Assembly: GCF_022532105.1 (NCBI RefSeq)
Contig: NZ_CP092832.1
Span: 806,001-870,000, forward strand
Origin: Flavobacterium sp. HJ-32-4
GTDB taxonomy: Bacteria > Bacteroidota > Bacteroidia > Flavobacteriales > Flavobacteriaceae
Reading direction: 5' to 3'
DNA length: 64,000 bases
Shown: piece by piece, positions 60,495 through 64,000 of the stretch
How positions within the stretch are numbered: the stretch's first letter is position 1
Layout: each line of letters starts with the position of its first letter
The notes under the pieces: generated by a model
The model's database searches: none
Told to the model about the DNA's origin: nothing
What the model saw: the letters and a program-made list of their open reading frames with translations, nothing else
Position numbers and translations under genes: made by a program

Positions 60495-61427
60495 CTACCC
60501 TTTCTCCTTCCTGTGCACTTCATCATGACAAACCGTGCATAAAGTGATCAGGTTTTCTTCCGTGTTAGCTCCTTTGGTTTTATGCGATATGATGTGATGC
60601 AGCTCCAGATGCCTCGGGTCAGAACGATTCCATTCTTCCTGAGTCCAGCCGCAATTTTGGCACGTATAGTTGTCTCGCCGCAGGGTATTGCTGCGGACGC
60701 TGTCCGGAATGCGGCGGTCGTGTGTAGGGCTTTGCCTGTCAGACTCCAAGACATAGGTGCCAATGGGTAGGTCAGGCCTGCCGGAACTCTTACTCACGAC
60801 GCTCCAGCCTTCCTCCGTGCGCAATTCTCTCACGCGTCGGGCCCACTCCGTAGCGTTATTGGCCACATACCTCAATTCCTCGCCTGTCACCGGCTTCCCC
60901 ACGTTTGCCTTGAGATATTCCAACAACTTCATCTTCACGCCATCAGGACGCTTTCGGATATCGTTTGCAATATTCCAACGCAGGGCCGCATCACGGTCTT
61001 GTTCATCCGATAAAAGAAGGTAGTCGTCGGGTTTCATGGCAGCCAGCGCTTGTTTATCAATGGTCAGGTCGTCCTCCTGAGCCATTTCTTTTGCTGTCAT
61101 CCCGGTTATGATCGACCATCCAAATTGAACTCTCAGTTCCCGTATGCGGCGGGCATACTCCTGAATGCCGGAAACCACTAAAAGTTCATCACCACTTATA
61201 ACCACCCGCGGGTACTTTTTAAAATAGAACAAGATACGATCCCGAGCGCTCGACGCGGTAGTTTTCGGAATTAGGGATTTGCCGGTATCCCGCAATAAAT
61301 GAAATATCGGGATAATCGACTTCACTTTTCTTCTCAAGTCGTCGCTTTCGAGTTCTTTTTCAAAATTACCCAAAAGCGATTCCAACTTCGCTTTCAGAGC
61401 CGGGAGGTCACTGCTGATTTTCTTCAT
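60495..61427 (-). CDS. HNH endonuclease with tandem winged-helix-like repeats
   Basis: Protein of 310 residues that probably acts as the restriction nuclease for the overlapping methyltransferase. Two similar helical units precede the nuclease: one ending EYARRIRELRVQFGWSII (about 91-108) and one ending EWARRVRELRTEEGWSVV (about 193-210), probably DNA-binding domains from a duplication. The C-terminal HNH domain has CQNCG, LELHHIISHKTKG, ENLITLC and CTVCHDEVH, a complete two-Cys-pair zinc HNH site. It starts 20 bases inside the methyltransferase gene and converges on the Vsr-like gene. Confidence 0.88.
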   Translation of the reverse strand: MKKISSDLPALKAKLESLLGNFEKELESDDLRRKVKSIIPIFHLLRDTGKSLIPKTTASSARDRILFYFKKYPRVVISGDELLVVSGIQEYARRIRELRVQFGWSIITGMTAKEMAQEDDLTIDKQALAAMKPDDYLLLSDEQDRDAALRWNIANDIRKRPDGVKMKLLEYLKANVGKPVTGEELRYVANNATEWARRVRELRTEEGWSVVSKSSGRPDLPIGTYVLESDRQSPTHDRRIPDSVRSNTLRRDNYTCQNCGWTQEEWNRSDPRHLELHHIISHKTKGANTEENLITLCTVCHDEVHRKEKG

Positions 61428-62616
61428 GGAAGTGTTTCAGTAAAACGTATGCTACATCGGCGATTCGGGCGGCCAGTACGGGTGGCACGGCGTTGCCTAT
61501 CTGTTTCGCTATTTCAATCTTACTGCCGGCAAATACGAACGAGTCGGGGAAGCTCTGTAAACGGGCTGCTTCCCTGTGTGTAATAGGGCGGTGCTGCTCA
61601 GGGTGGAGGTATCTTCCCTTTTCAGGTTTGAAAAACTCCGTGCGGATAGTAACCGCCGGACGATCCCACCAGAGTCTTCCAAATAAATCGGTTCCTCCGG
61701 TAGTTTTGCGGATCCAACAGTCTGGCGTAATATCGGGGGCATTTTTTTGTAAATCAAATCGATTCATTCCCTCAAGAGGAATTGCATGATAACGACGGAT
61801 GCTCAATGGGGTAGGCGTCCGGCCGAAATGTAGGTTCATCGGTGGTCGTACCTCCGAAACATTTGTTCCGTCTGGCGGAGCTAGATCGTAAATGGCGTCG
61901 CGCACGGTTTGCCATCTCTCCATTTGAGGCATAAACAAATCCGGAGCCTGACCCTTCGGCCCATCTGGATTATAGTGCGTTTTACGCGGCGGGAATGCCA
62001 TTGTTGGGTCGATGTTCTGTACACCGATGATAAACGCCCGCGTACGTTTTTGGGGAACGCCATAATCAGCAGCCATTAATTTCCCAGAAGCGAGCCTGAA
62101 TCCCATTGCTTCCGCGGTCTCGATAATGTCCGCATGTTCTTGTGAACCAAGAAGCTGGGGTACATTCTCTATGATAAATAATTTCGCTTCACTACGTCGC
62201 ACAACCTCTAGAAATGGCCTCCACAATTCGCGTCGCGGATCCCCCTGCCGATTTCTGTTTAACAAACTAAAACCCTGACAAGGAGGACCACCAATTACAA
62301 TATCAGCCTTTGGAATCTTCGTATTTGGATCGGACAGAATTTCTACTATGTCTCCCTCTATGCAGTGGTTTCCAAAGTTCTTGTTGTAAGTTTCAACAGA
62401 TTCTTTGTTGTAATCATTCGCCCAAATAGGTTTAAAATTATGTCCAAATGCTCTTGTGAAACCCAATGTCATCCCCCCGGCACCACAGAATAGATCGATT
62501 AGTTTGTATTCTTTCCTGTCGTCCGCATCCTTTGACTTCCGGGAGTAATAAAGGAACTCGTCCTCTAAGAGGATACTCTCTAAAGTTGGTATGGGTAAAT
62601 AGTCGGTACGGAGCAT
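61408..62616 (-). CDS. DNA (cytosine-5) methyltransferase 2 of the island
   Basis: C5-cytosine methyltransferase of 402 residues from the chosen ATG. Motifs: I (DLFCGAGGMTLGF), IV (GGPPCQGFSLLNRNRQGD, catalytic Cys113), VI (IENVPQLL), VIII (PQKRTRAFIIGVQ) and X (QIGNAVPPVLAARIA). A longer reading to 62670 is rejected because the TATATTTG -7 box lies between the two starts. It overlaps the HNH gene by 20 bases, a compact type II restriction-modification pair. Base composition is less AT-rich than the first methyltransferase operon, so the two modules may have different origins. Confidence 0.93.
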   Translation of the reverse strand: MLRTDYLPIPTLESILLEDEFLYYSRKSKDADDRKEYKLIDLFCGAGGMTLGFTRAFGHNFKPIWANDYNKESVETYNKNFGNHCIEGDIVEILSDPNTKIPKADIVIGGPPCQGFSLLNRNRQGDPRRELWRPFLEVVRRSEAKLFIIENVPQLLGSQEHADIIETAEAMGFRLASGKLMAADYGVPQKRTRAFIIGVQNIDPTMAFPPRKTHYNPDGPKGQAPDLFMPQMERWQTVRDAIYDLAPPDGTNVSEVRPPMNLHFGRTPTPLSIRRYHAIPLEGMNRFDLQKNAPDITPDCWIRKTTGGTDLFGRLWWDRPAVTIRTEFFKPEKGRYLHPEQHRPITHREAARLQSFPDSFVFAGSKIEIAKQIGNAVPPVLAARIADVAYVLLKHFHEENQQ

Positions 62617-62632
62617 GACAATTTGTTTGAAA

Positions 62633-62640
62633 CAAATATA
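62633..62640 (-). promoter_or_regulatory. Putative -7 box (TATATTTG) for the methyltransferase-HNH operon
   Basis: Perfect TAnnTTTG match on the minus strand, 16 bases upstream of ATG 62616. Immediately downstream lies TTTCAAACAAATTGTCATG. Confidence 0.6.
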
Positions 62641-62711
62641 TTTTGATTCAGTCGATTTTAGTGTTAACAACTATTTTACATCTCCAATGAAGCATTGTAC
62701 TGCGCAAACTC

Positions 62712-62739
62712 CGCCGCGCACCCGTCTCCTACTTTGCGC
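62712..62739 (-). repeat. Inverted copy of the island-edge TTTGCGC element
   Basis: Minus strand reads GCGCAAAGTAGGAGAC then GGGTGCGCGGCG; 22 of 28 positions match the left-edge element at 55039-55066 in inverted orientation. Further TTTGCGC and CTTGCGC words flank it (62701-62755). Confidence 0.5.
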
Positions 62740-62767
62740 GACCTTGCGCCCTCACATCAAAACCAAC

Positions 62768-63259
62768 TCACCATTTTTTAATAAACTGGTACACTACAGC
62801 CGCTACGACAATCAGCCAAAGCTCGCCTTTCCATGGTGTGAAGTGGCGTCGGAGGCGATACATCAAAACACCTGACAAAACAATTACCGAAAGGCGCATC
62901 GGCACATACCACAGGGCCTTATGCCACTCGAGGTAGGGCTTGAGGCAGGATTTGTCAACGAAAAGATTGCCGACTTCGTAAACCAATGGGCAAAGCAGCA
63001 CAGTAAGTAAAAAGAGTCCGGGAAGCCGCCGGTATCTTGATACGACAAGAAAACCAACCGTCGCTGCCGCCAGAAGGGTGATATGGAGCGCAACGTCCAT
63101 CAAAACCCGGTGTTGTTGGATGGTCTGTACGGGCGTTCCGGAAGGGTAATCCGTGATGCGTTTAAAAACGACACGCCCTACATTGACCGAAACATCCCTG
63201 AAGTAATAGAGAATGGCAAGGCAACCGATAAAGAGCAGTATCTTTTTAACGTAAAGCAC
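62768..63259 (-). CDS. Membrane protein of unknown function
   Basis: Integral membrane protein of 163 residues from GTG 63259, with about four or five hydrophobic segments and a basic C-terminus ending QFIKKW. I do not recognise the family. The frame stays open to 63409, but that extension is encoded by AAGAACC word repeats (VLGSWFLVLG) and lacks family character; a TATATTTA -7-like sequence lies between it and the GTG. It follows the island and returns to core-like base composition. Confidence 0.6.
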   Translation of the reverse strand: MLYVKKILLFIGCLAILYYFRDVSVNVGRVVFKRITDYPSGTPVQTIQQHRVLMDVALHITLLAAATVGFLVVSRYRRLPGLFLLTVLLCPLVYEVGNLFVDKSCLKPYLEWHKALWYVPMRLSVIVLSGVLMYRLRRHFTPWKGELWLIVVAAVVYQFIKKW

Positions 63260-63349
63260 GGATGAGGTTGTTTTATCGTGGTGGTAAATATAGCGCTTTG
63301 CAGCTCCGCTCCGCAAACATCCCCGAGGGTGCAGCCCCACATCGCACAA

Positions 63350-63660
63350 CCACGAACCACGAACCACTAACCAAAAACCAAGAACCAAGAACCAAGAACC
63401 AAGAACCATGAACTATAAACCAAGAACCCCCTATAGCCATTTCGATTTCGAGCGTAGCCGAGAAATCCAAAGAAACGGTACGGCCCGCGTCATCCCGAGC
63501 ACCGCGAGGGACCTCTCACTGCCTCCCGAAATCGAAAGAAATCCCCGCAACTACCGAATAAAAGGTCAACCCTGAACTACCAACCCCCACATCCCACAAC
63601 CAAGAACTAAGAACTATGAACCATGAACTATGAACCATGAACCATGAACCCTCAACCACT
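63350..63660. repeat. AAGAACC/ATGAACC degenerate word repeats
   Basis: Two dense blocks (63350-63427 and 63597-63657) of imperfect AAGAACC, ATGAACC and ACGAACC words, and unremarkable sequence between them (63428-63596). Same family as 1705-1799. The roughly 560-base gap between the membrane protein and the last gene otherwise holds nothing I recognise. Confidence 0.8.
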
Positions 63661-63701
63661 ACCCACTGCCCACTGTCTTGTCCTAGCAATACACAGATAA
63701 A

Positions 63702-63740
63702 GCATGGATAGAGTATGGATACTGTATGGATACTGTATCA
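63702..63740. repeat. Short tandem repeat of TATGGATACTG words
   Basis: Three or so imperfect 12-base copies (ATGGATAGAGT, ATGGATACTGT, ATGGATACTGT) about 90 bases upstream of the last gene. Confidence 0.65.
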
Positions 63741-63825
63741 CGAATGTATCAAAACCGCATCCCGCTGCTAACGGCGTGCAGCCACACCTCAAAATACCTA
63801 TCTTTATCCCATTAACCGACTTGTT

Positions 63826-64000
63826 ATGCGTTACGTCCTTGCGTTTTTCTTCCCGTGGCTGTCCCTGCTCTTACAGGGAAAGATCGGGTCGGGTATCGTG
63901 TGCCTGATCCTCCAGCTCACCCTCATCGGCTGGATCCCCGCCTTTATCTGGGCATGCACCTCCTTAAACCGCATGTATGCCGACCGGCGTACCAACCGTA
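63826..64000 (+). CDS. YqaE/Pmp3-like small membrane protein (cut by window end)
   Basis: Partial gene, 58 codons visible without a stop. Two hydrophobic helices: YVLAFFFPWLSLLLQGK and VCLILQLTLIGWIPAFIWA, the pattern of the YqaE/Pmp3 family of small stress-linked membrane proteins. A TATCTTTA -7-like sequence (63799-63806) lies 19 bases upstream of the ATG. The C-terminus is outside the window, so length and any extra domain are unknown. Confidence 0.7.
   Translation, partial: MRYVLAFFFPWLSLLLQGKIGSGIVCLILQLTLIGWIPAFIWACTSLNRMYADRRTNR

Noticed and set aside
55114..62670. Assignment of the island to a named two-component defence system such as Detocs
   Set aside because: The GHKL protein has a MutL/MORC-type head rather than the sensor domains I associate with that system, and the operon carries a methyltransferase; the match is not good enough to name.
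63260..63409. N-terminal extension VLGSWFLVLG of the membrane protein at 62768
   Set aside because: Encoded by the AAGAACC word repeat and upstream of the likely promoter.

Overview
The window looks like a chromosome segment of a Bacteroidota bacterium, most likely family Flavobacteriaceae, Flavobacterium or a close relative with unusually high GC. Signs: a SprE/PorW-type gliding and type IX secretion (T9SS) lipoprotein, a secreted protein with a T9SS sorting tail, Flavobacteria-type gene neighbourhoods (upp/DUF4254/GT9; bactofilin-atpZ-atpB..G without beta and epsilon; dut-nucleotidyltransferase-TPR-DUF4292-EnvC; hmgA-hppD-TDO; ileS-dksA-lspA), and many Bacteroidota -7 promoter boxes of the form TAnnTTTG. 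No rRNA, tRNA or CRISPR array was seen.

Layout. 1-7.2 kb: uracil salvage (upp), a GT9 glycosyltransferase, a PaaE-like ferredoxin reductase and a DUF5687 ABC exporter. 7.2-16.3 kb: sprE, bactofilin and most of the F1Fo ATP synthase. 16.3-25 kb: an S9 peptidase, then a TonB-dependent receptor next to a large repeat-containing T9SS cargo protein. 25-32.9 kb: a flippase/dUTPase/sugar nucleotidyltransferase/TPR/DUF4292/EnvC operon, facing a membrane protein with two tandem RlpA genes. 32.9-43.6 kb: pgi, an M23 peptidase and aromatic amino acid catabolism (TDO, HPPD, HmgA), with two tandem-repeat arrays and an amino-acid permease. 43.7-54.9 kb: patatin, uvrC, an accessory stretch (fic plus a RelE-type toxin-antitoxin pair) inserted next to the 5-FCL gene, then lspA, a DksA-like gene and ileS.

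The most interesting region is 55.1-62.7 kb, a horizontally acquired defence island. It is visibly AT-rich for most of its length, in contrast to its GC-rich surroundings. One operon encodes a 5-methylcytosine DNA methyltransferase, a 721-residue protein carrying two different GHKL ATPase domains (MutL/MORC-like at the N-terminus, histidine-kinase-like at the C-terminus) and a receiver-domain protein with a large unknown C-terminal part. A divergent, C-terminally frameshifted, Vsr-like nuclease lies beside it, followed by a second cytosine methyltransferase overlapping an HNH endonuclease. I read this as a restriction-modification core wired to a two-component-like signalling module; that reading is inference.

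A second theme is short repeats. A family built on ATTAGCGAATTAGCGAATG occurs in roughly forty copies, as hairpins and as 67-75 bp tandem arrays, and supplies the stop codons of three genes. Two further degenerate word repeats (AAGAACC-type and TTTGCGC-type) are present. Two genes (the four-helix-bundle gene and the 5-FCL gene) have a diverged copy of their own 3' end lying just downstream, which hints at how accessory genes entered these sites.
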